Positions 53,147 to 62,038 of a stretch of DNA of 64,000 bases are shown here, in pieces. Location of the stretch: the NCBI GenBank assembly GCA_041753575.1, contig JBGSUA010000128.1:1-64000 (forward strand), given 5' to 3'. Both the position numbers and the translations under genes were made by a program. The stretch's first letter is position 1; every line of letters begins with the position of its first letter. The stretch comes from CG2-30-51-40 sp041753575 (GTDB lineage Bacteria; Desulfobacterota; DSM-4660; Desulfatiglandales; Desulfatiglandaceae). The notes beneath the pieces were generated by a model. It saw only the letters and a program-made list of their open reading frames with translations. It was not told the origin of the DNA and searched no databases.

Positions 53147-54230
53147 TCAAGTCTCCTTTCCCGAGATAAAACAGAGGATAAAAATGCCTCTTTTGCTCAA
53201 ATGTTCTAAGCACTAACCCATTATCTTTCTTTTCCTCAACATAATTGGGCAATAACGGGACCTTTCCCCCACCGTGAGGCAGATCCACGGCAAAGTGAGG
53301 GAGACACATCCCGGAGGTATGGCCCTGAAGCGCGTTCATTATCTCAAGCCCCCTTTCAAGCGGTGTCCAGAAATGTGATGTCCCCTTCACCAGGTCGGCC
53401 TGAAAGAGGTAATAAGGTTTTGCCCTCATCTTGAGCAGGCCTTGCATGAGGGATTTCATAACAAAAGGATCATCGTTGACTCCCTTAAGGAGCACCGTCT
53501 GGCATCCGAGCGGTATCCCCGCGTCGGCAAGCCTTGAACAGGCAGCTGCGGCCTCAAAGGTAAGCTCTCTTGGATGGTTGAAATGGGCATTTATATAAAG
53601 AGGGTGAAAGCCCTTGAGCATCTCAGCAAGCCCCGGTGTTATCCTCTGAGGCAAAGTGCACGGAATCCTTGAGCCGATACGGATGATTTCCACATGCGGG
53701 ATGGCCCTCAAATCCGTGAGTATTCGGAAAAGCTCTTTATCTGACAGGAGGAGGGGATCACCACCTGAAAGAAGGACATCCCTTATCTTTTTGTCGCTCC
53801 TGATATAGGCGAGTCCCTCCCTTATGGTTTCAGGCGTTACCACATCAGGCCTTCCCACCTTTCTCCTCCTGTTGCAGAACCGGCAATATACGGCGCAGCG
53901 GCTGGAGACAAGAAAAAGCACTCTGTCAGGATAACGATGGGTAAGGCCGGGGACAGGTGAGTGTTCTTCTTCTTCGAGGGGATCAATAAGTCCTTCATCG
54001 CTCAGCTCCCTTGAATCGGGGATACATTGCCTGAAAATGGGATCTCCGGCCTTTTCAATGAGGCTCAGGTAGTAGGAATTGACCCTCATGGGAAACCGCT
54101 CGGTCACACTATCCAGATCCCGCATTTTATCTCCGAATTTGAGCCTCAGATCTGCCGGACTGGTTACGGCATCTCCGACCAGATGCATCCATTCCTCATC
54201 TTCCCTTTTACGAAGGGGCTTCACTTTCAA
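53139..54230 (-). CDS. KamA family radical SAM protein (lysine 2,3-aminomutase/EpmB-like)
   Basis: 363 residues from a TTG. Radical SAM cluster CAVYCRFCNRRR, then DVLLSGGDPLLLSDKEL, and PLP-site GKVPLLPNYVE near the C-terminus. At 363 residues it is shorter than true KamA (about 420) and close to EpmB (342), which makes beta-lysine for EF-P. No efp or epmA gene is adjacent. Substrate undecided. Confidence 0.88.
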   Translation of the reverse strand: MKVKPLRKREDEEWMHLVGDAVTSPADLRLKFGDKMRDLDSVTERFPMRVNSYYLSLIEKAGDPIFRQCIPDSRELSDEGLIDPLEEEEHSPVPGLTHRYPDRVLFLVSSRCAVYCRFCNRRRKVGRPDVVTPETIREGLAYIRSDKKIRDVLLSGGDPLLLSDKELFRILTDLRAIPHVEIIRIGSRIPCTLPQRITPGLAEMLKGFHPLYINAHFNHPRELTFEAAAACSRLADAGIPLGCQTVLLKGVNDDPFVMKSLMQGLLKMRAKPYYLFQADLVKGTSHFWTPLERGLEIMNALQGHTSGMCLPHFAVDLPHGGGKVPLLPNYVEEKKDNGLVLRTFEQKRHFYPLFYLGKGDLND

Positions 54231-54506
54231 TTACTCCATCTCCTGTAACTGTTCAGGCGTTCAGTCAGCATCCGCTTTCCTGTGCCCTAACCTTAAGGTA
54301 TGGGGAGACCTTTTGCAAGCCGAGTATCTGATCATGGGAATGTGGCATCTCATAATCTCCTGGCGAAGATTGATCACAGGGGGGCATGGAAACTTTTTCG
54401 GCTCTGAATTCGCCCCTCTTGATTGGACAGGTCTTTTGAGCATGTCCGGCGGACAACCCGCCAAGAACAGCAAACTGAGGCGCTTAAATCAGAAAAGTAT
54501 TCCGGG

Positions 54507-54540
54507 AAACCGCGGTTGCTACGCAGATTGCGGTTTTTTC
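54507..54540 (+). terminator. Orphan intrinsic terminator upstream of ftsH
   Basis: AAACCGC...GCGGTTTTTTC: 7-bp stem with a 16-nt loop (further inner pairing possible) and a T run. No plus-strand gene ends here, so it may end a small RNA or act as an attenuator. Confidence 0.5.
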
Positions 54541-54569
54541 TTGAACCTTGGCGTCATTATGCATACATA
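54541..54569 (+). promoter_or_regulatory. Candidate ftsH promoter
   Basis: TTGAAC, 17-nt spacer, TACATA, 24 bp before the ATG; GGAGG 7 nt before the start. Confidence 0.5.
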
Positions 54570-54593
54570 TAGAGCCAGCATAAGGAGGCGCCT

Positions 54594-56408
54594 ATGGAGA
54601 AACATCACAAATTTTCCCTATGGTATGTCCTGCTGGGTGTTTGGGCGGTACTGATAGCCCAGCAGTATATTACATCCATGCTTGCTGTAAGGGTTCTACC
54701 ATACAGTGAGTTTTTGAAGCTGCTTCGGGAAAACCGTGTTACTGAAGTGGCCATAACCGCCAACAAGATTCAGGGGAAGGCCAGCACCGATACTGACGGC
54801 CTGACCAGGGGAGAGAGCTTTATGACCCTGCGGGTGGACCCTGAAATTTCTACCCTCCTTGAGCAGCACAAGGTTCAGTTTAAGGGAGAGATAGAGTCAA
54901 CTTTCCTAAGAGATCTCTTCTCCTGGATCGCTCCCATGCTTGTATTTATAGGAATATGGTATCTCTTCATGAAGCGCATGGCCGGCCAGCAGCCTGGGTT
55001 TATGAGCCTCGGGAAGAACAAGGCTAAGATATACATGGAAAATGAGCTTAACGTCAGGTTTGACGACGTGGCCGGGGTAGATGAGGCAAAACAGGAGCTT
55101 GTGGAGGTCATAGAGTTCCTGAAAGAGCCGGCGAGGTTCAGGGAACTGGGAGGAAAGATGCCCAAGGGGGTCCTCCTCATCGGCCCGCCCGGAACAGGGA
55201 AGACCCTCCTTGCAAAGGCAGTGGCAGGCGAGAGCGGGGTGCCGTTTTTCTCCATGAGCGGCTCCGAGTTCGTTGAGATGTTCGTGGGCCTGGGAGCTGC
55301 GAGGGTGCGCGATCTCTTTGTTCAGGCAAAACAGAAGGCACCCTGCATCATATTCATAGACGAACTGGACGCACTCGGGAAGGCAAGGGGTTTTGGGGCA
55401 ATGGGGGGCCATGATGAACGTGAGCAGACGCTCAATCAGCTTCTCGTAGAGATGGACGGCTTTGATCCCAGGGCCGGCGTGATCCTCATGGCCGCGACCA
55501 ACCGACCTGAAATACTTGATCCTGCTCTTCTTCGGCCGGGCAGATTCGACAGAAACATCCTGGTTGACCGTCCGGACAAGAAAGGCAGAGAGGCGATATT
55601 AAGGGTGCATCTTAAGGGAGTAACTACTGAAAGCGACTTGGATATCGAAAAGATAGCCAATATGACCCCGGGAATGGTGGGGGCTGATCTCGCAAACGTG
55701 ATAAACGAGGGAGCCCTCCTTGCGGCCCGAAGAAAGAAAAAGAAGGTTTCCATTGCCGAGTTTGAGGAGGCTGTTGAAAGGATTATAGGAGGTCTTGAGA
55801 AGAAGAACAGGGTCATAAACCGTCAGGAGCGGGAGATTGTGGCCCATCACGAACTGGGCCATGCCATGGTTGCCCTTTCTCTTCCGGGGACAGATCCCGT
55901 TCAGAAGATCTCAATAATCCCGAGAGGGATTGCAGCCCTTGGCTACACCATGCAGGTTCCGACCGAAGACCGTTTCCTCATGAGAAAGGCTGAACTCCTG
56001 AACAAGATCGCGACCCTGCTTGGAGGCAGAGCAGCGGAGGAGCTTGTCTTTGGAGATGTGTCAACCGGCGCGCACAATGACATTGCCAAGGCGACCGACA
56101 TAGCGCGCGGCATGGTCACCGAGTACGGCATGAGCGATAAACTGGGCCATGTTTATATGGCTCGTGAGAAAAGAGCTCCCTTTATGGACAATCCCTTTCA
56201 GCCAAAAGGTGAATATAGCGAGGCTACAGCCTGTCTTATAGATGATGAAGTAAGGGCTATCATCGAAGGGCAGTATAAAGTTGCCTTAGATATCCTTAAG
56301 GGTAAGAAGGAAGTGCTTACAAGGGGGGCAGTCCTTCTCCTTGAAAAAGAGAAAATTGACGGTTCGGAGCTTAAGGCCCTCCTGGATGAGGCGGAGAAGT
56401 CCTCCTGA
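54594..56408 (+). CDS. ftsH: ATP-dependent zinc metalloprotease FtsH
   Basis: 604 residues. Membrane helices at about 8-26 and 107-126 around a short periplasmic domain; AAA+ with Walker A GPPGTGKT (197-204), Walker B CIIFIDELDALG, SRH TNRPEILDPALLRPGRFDR; protease motif H419-E-L-G-H423 and the downstream Zn ligand region. Degrades membrane and regulatory proteins. Confidence 0.97.
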   Translation: MEKHHKFSLWYVLLGVWAVLIAQQYITSMLAVRVLPYSEFLKLLRENRVTEVAITANKIQGKASTDTDGLTRGESFMTLRVDPEISTLLEQHKVQFKGEIESTFLRDLFSWIAPMLVFIGIWYLFMKRMAGQQPGFMSLGKNKAKIYMENELNVRFDDVAGVDEAKQELVEVIEFLKEPARFRELGGKMPKGVLLIGPPGTGKTLLAKAVAGESGVPFFSMSGSEFVEMFVGLGAARVRDLFVQAKQKAPCIIFIDELDALGKARGFGAMGGHDEREQTLNQLLVEMDGFDPRAGVILMAATNRPEILDPALLRPGRFDRNILVDRPDKKGREAILRVHLKGVTTESDLDIEKIANMTPGMVGADLANVINEGALLAARRKKKKVSIAEFEEAVERIIGGLEKKNRVINRQEREIVAHHELGHAMVALSLPGTDPVQKISIIPRGIAALGYTMQVPTEDRFLMRKAELLNKIATLLGGRAAEELVFGDVSTGAHNDIAKATDIARGMVTEYGMSDKLGHVYMAREKRAPFMDNPFQPKGEYSEATACLIDDEVRAIIEGQYKVALDILKGKKEVLTRGAVLLLEKEKIDGSELKALLDEAEKSS

Positions 56409-56517
56409 CATCCCCAGTTCATTTTGCCTGTTCCGGCCCTCCATGCCCTGGACGGGCACAACGAAGCATGAAAATGCCGCATGTCATTCCGGACCCGAGC
56501 CGGTATCCAGGTCGTCA

Positions 56518-56535
56518 TTCCGGCGAAGGCCGGAA
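56518..56535. repeat. Dispersed repeat, copy 2
   Basis: TTCCGGC-GAAG-GCCGGAA; preceded by a second partly matching unit at 56483-56510. Same family as the copy at 42964. Sits after ftsH, facing the end of the M6 gene. Confidence 0.65.
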
Positions 56536-56570
56536 CAAGGACTGGATAATGACTATCTATTATCATAAAA

Positions 56571-57845
56571 TCATCGGCGGGCGGCGGAAGAGGCCCTCTC
56601 AGGGGTGGTTATGAGCACCTCAATGTCCATTCCCTGCATTCCTACCGGAATAATAGCGATATTGTTCTCCTTATCCATGAAAATGTCTCTTCCGGCCTTG
56701 GCCGGCTGGTAAGTGGGATGGGAAAAGCGCGGCGAACCTGGATCGGCGTCCATGATGCGCACCGTTCCGGTTCCTTCCATGACTTCCGGGTTAACCTTCA
56801 GAATCATCAGACCCGAATCGGGCATACGGTTATCATAGCCTATTGGCTGACGGTTTTCCAGCAGGTAATAAAGACTGCCCTTAAGGGGCACCTTAGCGGC
56901 AACCGGGCTTCCTCCTTTTGCCAGGGGCCTCAAAACAATCCTCCTTTCTTCACCCGGTCTTACAACTACTACCTCTTCTTCGGTAATCCAGCCTAACCTG
57001 ATCCTGGTGAAGGAAGATAATCCGGGGGGAGGCTGGTCCCTCTTTATCAAATGTGAAGACATGACATCCCATATACCCATAAACGTAGTGCAGTCCTCCC
57101 ATTTCATCCTGGAAGAAGCGTCAGCCTGACGCTCGAAGTCATAGAGTCAAGGAACCAGACGCTTATTCGCGTAAACACCACCGAGTGCATGGAAGAAATC
57201 GTGGGCGAACATGCCGAGATGAGCGTTTTCCGCCCCTACGAAAATACCTCCGGAGAACTCCTTTCCTCCTTTTGAGCGAAGTGTCATGTAGCCTGGATTC
57301 CTTCTAACGCCCGTGAGCATCCCGGGGTTGGCGCAGTAGCAAACCATTCCATACCCCCGATCAGAAACCGTGAATACACCCGGGACAATGAGCATATGCT
57401 GGAAGTCGGAGAAATTTATCTCGCTCTCAACTCCGGTCATCGCATCTTCTATGAGTTTCCTTACCCGATCGCGGTCAACCTTGAAGTTGTTTGAGCTCAC
57501 ACTGTAACTGGAAAGCGGGTCGGGCAGTGAAATCCATCCCGTCATCTTAGCCTCTATGCAGGATCGCCCGTATGACTGATCCTTTACATAATCATTGAGC
57601 CATACCACAGCCTTTGTCTTGATCTGATTAAGGTTAAGCTGAGGTGCGGCATCCGGGAACCTTACAGGGATTACCAATAGCCTGATCTTTCCAGTGGCCT
57701 GCTGCGACTGGGGGCCAAGGATATCGCTTATCTTGGGATCCGGCCGGTTTGGTGCAGGCACCATATCACGACCGGATACATTTAACGAATCGGTCGCGCA
57801 AGAGCAAATCAGTAAAGCGACAGATATTGCTATCCATTTATTCAT
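56571..57845 (-). CDS. M6-like metallopeptidase lipoprotein with in-frame TGA (possible selenoprotein)
   Basis: One frame from the ATG at 57845 to 56571, about 424 codons, broken only by a TGA at 57147-57149 (codon 233). Lipoprotein signal with lipobox ICSC (C16). M6-like N-terminal domain (RLLVIPVRFPDAAPQL, VKDQSYGRSCIEAKMTGWISLP), then zinc motif HDFFH (215-219; D where HExxH has E), LVP-[TGA]-LYD, and GIWDVMSSHLI...GLSSFTRIRLGWI after it. M6 enzymes have PDLYD at this place. A hairpin fitting the bSECIS model follows the TGA. Either a selenocysteine codon or a nonsense mutation. The ATG overlaps the Mo-enzyme stop by 4 nt. Confidence 0.7.
57117..57133 (-). promoter_or_regulatory. SECIS-like hairpin downstream of the in-frame TGA
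   Basis: On the mRNA: AGCGUC-AGGCU-GACGCU, a 6-bp stem (7 if A-U closes) with a loop that starts A-G-G. Loop G residues lie 21-22 nt after the UGA; in E. coli fdhF they lie at 19-20. Confidence 0.4.
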
Positions 57846-59890
57846 AGCCGATCCTCCTTTCCTTTCTTGCTTAAAGAGACCTCAACCAGGTTGCAGTGAA
57901 ACGCGCAGGATTCGCCCATGTCTGTGAGGCGCTGGCTGGTAAGACTGTTTATCCCGAGATTCCCAACCATGAACCTTGGCCAGTAAAGGCCTTCTATGAC
58001 CGTTACGCCGGGAGCTGCCTTATCGGTCACATCTGCGATAAGAAAACATTCCCCTCTGTCATTCCAAACCCTTACCCGCGCTCCATTTTCTATGCCCCTG
58101 GCGTCGGCGTCTCTGGGATGAATCATGATGCTGGGCCTTCCGGCCTGGTCGCGAAGATCATCTATCTCGTTAAAGGTTGAATTGAGGAAATGATGTCTGG
58201 GAGGGGTAATGAGCTGGAGAGGGTATCTCCCGATGCCTTCCACATCCACACTCGGAGTTCCATCAGGCAGGGGATCAAGCCCCAGATCGGCCATGGTCCG
58301 GGAGTAGATCTCCACCTTTCCTGACGGCGTCTTGAATCCGGATTCAAATGGATTTTCAGGAACCCTCACCCGGATGGGCCTTCCCTCCTCAAGATCATCA
58401 TAGGAGATGCCTTTAAGATAGGGAGAATCCGTCTTGAGCATATCCTTGATGAACTCCTCCTCGCTCATGCTGAAGCAGTCCTCCTGAAAGCCCATCCTCC
58501 TTGCAAGATCCTGAAAGATCCTGAGGGTGGGGCGCGCCTCCCCGACGGGCTCGATAACAGGTTTCGCCATCTGTAGATAGTAGTGCCCGTAACTGCGGTA
58601 AAGATCTGTTGACTCAAGAAAGCTTGCTCCCGGAAGCACCAGGTCGGCGAAAAGGGCCGTCTCGGTCATAAGATGCTCCTGAACAACCAGAAACAGGTCT
58701 TCCCTTGAAAGGCCCTTCATCACCATTTTCGAGTCAGGAGCTACCACTGCCGGGTTGCTGTGATAGACATGCATCGCCATGATCTGAGGATTGTCAAGAT
58801 TTGTAAGGACCTTCCCAAGTTCAACCATATTGACGGACCTTACGCCCTTTTTCCCCAGATCCTCCCTGGTGAGCGGGGAAAGATTCATGTCAAAGGCGGC
58901 AGATGTCGAGCGTGTTATACCCCCGCCTTTCTTTCTGAAGGCGCCCACCAGGGCGGGAAGAATCGCAATGGTCCGGACCGCCATCGCGCCCCTTAACTGC
59001 CTGCCCGGCCCCCAGCCCAGTCTGATATAAGGCGCTCTGGCTTTTCCATACAGGCGGGCAATCTCTTTTATGCTTGACGCCGCAATCCCTGTTATTCCCT
59101 CTGCCAGGGCGGGGCTGTAGCCCGGCAGGCTGCTTTTCAGTTCTTCAAAGCCTATGGTCTGGGAATCAATAAATGCCCTGTCAACAAGTCCCTCTTCGGC
59201 CAGGATGTTCATCATAGAAAGGGCCAAAGCCGCATCCGTCCCAGGCCTGATTTTCAGGTGGATGTCAGCCTGCCTGGCTGTCCTGTTCGTGTAAGGGTCA
59301 ATTACTGCGATAATGGCTCCTTTTCTTCTTGCCTCAAGAAAGAATGGCCATGCATGCATGTTTGTTGAAATGGTATTGCTTCCCCAGATTATGATCAGAT
59401 CGGATTCGACGGTGCTTTCTATGTCCGTGGTAGGCAGCTTTCCGACCGTCGCGGCAAATCCCGCTTCAACCGTTGAGCTGCAGATGGTCCGTTTGAGCCT
59501 TGTCGCGCCAAGCCTGTGAAAAAAGGCATGACCGCCGTGAAAGTGAACAAGGCCCATAGTGCCGGCATAGGAATACGGCAGGATGGCCTCCGGTCCGTAA
59601 GCCTTTGAAATATGGGAGTACCTAGAAGCAATTTCCTCCAATGCCTCATTCCATGATATCCTTGCAAAGCTCCCTTCCCCCTTCTTGCCCGTCCTTCTTA
59701 GAGGGGTTGTAATCCTCAAGGGGGAATAGATCCTCTCCGGATAGTGGCCGACCTTTACGCATACAGCCCCGCGCGTGAATGGATGATCCGGATCGCCCCG
59801 CACCGAGACCACCCTGCCGCCATCAACCCCTGCCAAGAGCCCGCATGTATCAGGGCAGTCATGGGGACAGACCGAACGCTTAAACTCCAT
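57842..59890 (-). CDS. Molybdopterin (bisPGD) oxidoreductase
   Basis: 682 residues from ATG 59890 (GGAGGAG 8 nt upstream). N-terminal [4Fe-4S] site CPHDCPDTCGLLAG plus GAVCVKVGHY, then DMSO-reductase family blocks: RISWNEALEEIA, IIIWGSNTISTNMHAWPFF, IRLGWGPGRQLRGAMAVR, LPGASFLESTDLYRSYGHYYLQ, and the C-terminal MPT-binding domain (QLITPPRHHFLNSTFNE). No signal peptide or TAT motif, so cytosolic. Substrate unknown; no electron-transfer subunit adjacent. Confidence 0.92.
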   Translation of the reverse strand: MEFKRSVCPHDCPDTCGLLAGVDGGRVVSVRGDPDHPFTRGAVCVKVGHYPERIYSPLRITTPLRRTGKKGEGSFARISWNEALEEIASRYSHISKAYGPEAILPYSYAGTMGLVHFHGGHAFFHRLGATRLKRTICSSTVEAGFAATVGKLPTTDIESTVESDLIIIWGSNTISTNMHAWPFFLEARRKGAIIAVIDPYTNRTARQADIHLKIRPGTDAALALSMMNILAEEGLVDRAFIDSQTIGFEELKSSLPGYSPALAEGITGIAASSIKEIARLYGKARAPYIRLGWGPGRQLRGAMAVRTIAILPALVGAFRKKGGGITRSTSAAFDMNLSPLTREDLGKKGVRSVNMVELGKVLTNLDNPQIMAMHVYHSNPAVVAPDSKMVMKGLSREDLFLVVQEHLMTETALFADLVLPGASFLESTDLYRSYGHYYLQMAKPVIEPVGEARPTLRIFQDLARRMGFQEDCFSMSEEEFIKDMLKTDSPYLKGISYDDLEEGRPIRVRVPENPFESGFKTPSGKVEIYSRTMADLGLDPLPDGTPSVDVEGIGRYPLQLITPPRHHFLNSTFNEIDDLRDQAGRPSIMIHPRDADARGIENGARVRVWNDRGECFLIADVTDKAAPGVTVIEGLYWPRFMVGNLGINSLTSQRLTDMGESCAFHCNLVEVSLSKKGKEDRL

Positions 59891-59892
59891 GC

Positions 59893-60243
59893 CTAATACT
59901 CCTCCAGGATGCGCACGCCGACAACACAGGATCCCTTGGATTGCCATTCCTTATTTGTGGTTATATGACGGATCTCCGCTTTCATGATCCTGGTCTTGTT
60001 TGCCTTGAACTCATCCATTGAATAGCACTTAATGTCTATTATCCGCCCCTTCTCCAGATGCCTCAAAATAGGTGAGCCCTCTCGCACCAGGATACACACA
60101 CCCATTCCCGAGATGTCATGAAGGCCGAATTGGTAAATGGGAAGCGGTGGCCCCAGATTGATCTCGACACTGTGGAAAGGCCCAGCCTCTTTCCTGGGTT
60201 CGGATCTTCGCTCCCCCTGGAAACGCATATCATTTTCGCTCAT
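59893..60243 (-). CDS. PilZ domain protein
   Basis: 116 residues. c-di-GMP motifs: ERRSEPRKEAG (RxxxR-type) and HDISGMGVCILV (DxSxxG). Likely binds cyclic di-GMP. First gene of the operon PilZ, Mo-oxidoreductase, M6-like peptidase (2-bp gap, then a 4-nt overlap). Confidence 0.85.
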   Translation of the reverse strand: MSENDMRFQGERRSEPRKEAGPFHSVEINLGPPLPIYQFGLHDISGMGVCILVREGSPILRHLEKGRIIDIKCYSMDEFKANKTRIMKAEIRHITTNKEWQSKGSCVVGVRILEEY

Positions 60244-60453
60244 AGTCTGCCTTCCTCCCCGGCGCTCTAACGCGGCGTCTGTCTCAGAAGATCAATCTGC
60301 GTGTGGCCCTGTCGCCTCATGTCCGGTCAAGAACCGAACCTGGAGCCGGATTATTATTTCCCATAACATTCATTAGCCATGTCCGGCTTACCCAAACAGA
60401 TGAAAATGCATTAGCATCTTTTTTGAGGTAAACCAACCGATATCCCTTACAAA

Positions 60454-61194
60454 TCAGGCTTCTTTCCTTTCAAGGGCCGATCCGGCCTCCATGTCAAGGA
60501 ACCACATAAGATTTCCTGAAGAAGGAATAACCCTTGCGGCCGGAAGTCCGCCTCCGTCCGAGATTATCTTTTTGACAATAGCAGATTTGTCCTTTCCAGT
60601 CACAAGAAAGGCCACCCTCTGAGCCGTGTTTATAATCGGAATAGTAAGGGTTATTCTGAAGACCTTGGGAGTTCCGCCAAATACGGCCGCAACCTGTCCT
60701 GAACCCTTTTCATCAGCTTCAGAGTCGGGGAAAATGGAAGCGGTGTGGCCATCGGAGCCGAGGCCCAGAAAGATCAGATCAAAGTCAGGTTCATTATAAC
60801 CTCTGCCTGAAAAGAAGCTCTTGAGTATATCTCCATAAACACATGCCGCCTTATCCGGCGGCAAAGATACAGGCATGGAATGGATATTATCGTTGGGGAT
60901 CGGGACCTTTTCGAGAAAATCCCTCATGGCCGCCCCATAGTTGGATGAAGGGTCATCGGCTGAAACGCAGCGCTCATCTGCCCAGAAGATATGCACGGAC
61001 TTCCATGGAATGGAATCGAGATAGGGTTGCTTCCCCAGCAACCTGTGCATGCGCCTTGGTGTTTCTCCTCCCGAGACGGCCGTGGCAAAAAAGCCTTTTC
61101 TGGAGGCTTCCTCCGATGCGGTCTCTGCAAAAAAGCGGGCCGCCGCGTGAGCGGCATCATCGGCCGTCTTTGATATGATGATCTTCGGGCGCAT
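60454..61194 (-). CDS. pgl: 6-phosphogluconolactonase
   Basis: 246 residues, DevB/SOL type. AVSGGETPRRMHRLL, VHIFWADERCVSADDPSSNYG, LGLGSDGHTASIFPDS are the family signatures. Second step of the oxidative pentose phosphate path; zwf and gnd are not in the window. Confidence 0.95.
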   Translation of the reverse strand: MRPKIIISKTADDAAHAAARFFAETASEEASRKGFFATAVSGGETPRRMHRLLGKQPYLDSIPWKSVHIFWADERCVSADDPSSNYGAAMRDFLEKVPIPNDNIHSMPVSLPPDKAACVYGDILKSFFSGRGYNEPDFDLIFLGLGSDGHTASIFPDSEADEKGSGQVAAVFGGTPKVFRITLTIPIINTAQRVAFLVTGKDKSAIVKKIISDGGGLPAARVIPSSGNLMWFLDMEAGSALERKEA

Positions 61195-61283
61195 TCCAGT
61201 CAGCTCCGTCCTGATAATCGGAATAGCCGCGATATGTTACAATCAAAAACCTAATAAGTCCAATCTGTCCGCACGGTACAGCC

Positions 61284-61796
61284 TCAATCGGCTATACGGA
61301 ATCGCCACTTACAGAAAAGATCTGCCGGGTGAGGGTCAGGAGGAGCAAAGACACACTCGACCTTGATCCTTTCATCAATCATTCTGGCGAAGTTCTCGAA
61401 TTCTCCTTTATGCATGTGCTTGCACACGAATTCCCCCAGCCCTCTTGACAGCCTCGCCTCCTGCGTTGGGCATGACGGGACCGTTATGATCACCTCATCG
61501 GGCGATTCCTGGATCTCATATCCCACAAGCATTGCCCAGGGAAAAAGCCTCAACGCCGCGACGAAACCCTTGAGCCCCTTTTCCTTGATCCCGAAGCGGG
61601 GGACAAGGTCCTTAGCGGCCATGGATGAGACCCGGGCCCATACCTTCTCGTTTGTCCTCTCGGCGGTCGGCTGGTCGAACTGCTCCGCGACATACAGAAA
61701 CCAGAATGCATCCACCACCCTGTAGTGCCACAGGAGAAATTCAATGTAGCGCTTAAGCTCTTCCTTACTCATCCCGTCAAACACTTTAAGATCCAT
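61284..61796 (-). CDS. DUF6125-like cytosolic protein
   Basis: 170 residues from ATG 61796 (GGAGG 5 nt upstream). Earlier in-frame ATGs at 61811 and 61808 are possible; a frame reaching 62063 covers the opposite-strand MBL gene's start and is unlikely. MSKEELKRYIEFLLWHYRVVDAFWFLYVAEQFD and RTNEKVWARVSSMAAKDL are the family core; C-terminal Cys/His residues (CPTQEARLSRGLGEFVCKHMH) may bind metal. Function unknown. Confidence 0.8.
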   Translation of the reverse strand: MDLKVFDGMSKEELKRYIEFLLWHYRVVDAFWFLYVAEQFDQPTAERTNEKVWARVSSMAAKDLVPRFGIKEKGLKGFVAALRLFPWAMLVGYEIQESPDEVIITVPSCPTQEARLSRGLGEFVCKHMHKGEFENFARMIDERIKVECVFAPPDPHPADLFCKWRFRIAD

Positions 61797-62038
61797 GCGC
61801 GCCTCCATCATCCCTTCCAGTAGCTCAAGCCTATTGATACCATAATGGATTTGGTAACTCCAGAACCATCGTGAGATATTCGGCAGATTCAATATCTTTT
61901 GTGAAACCTTGACTGCTTCTCTTGAGCGACGGACCGGCGGCATTGACCATCGCAGGTGAGTTCTGATATTGTGCCGATTGAGTAAAGAGGATAGAGGAGG
62001 GATATCAGATAGACAGCCCAGTAATAAGAAGGCTCTGC

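Larger units (their letters stand above)
54231..54593. other. 363-bp region between kamA and ftsH
   Basis: Divergent start region. Contains small hairpins (around 54420-54470), an orphan intrinsic terminator on the plus strand and the ftsH promoter. No protein gene seen. Confidence 0.55.
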
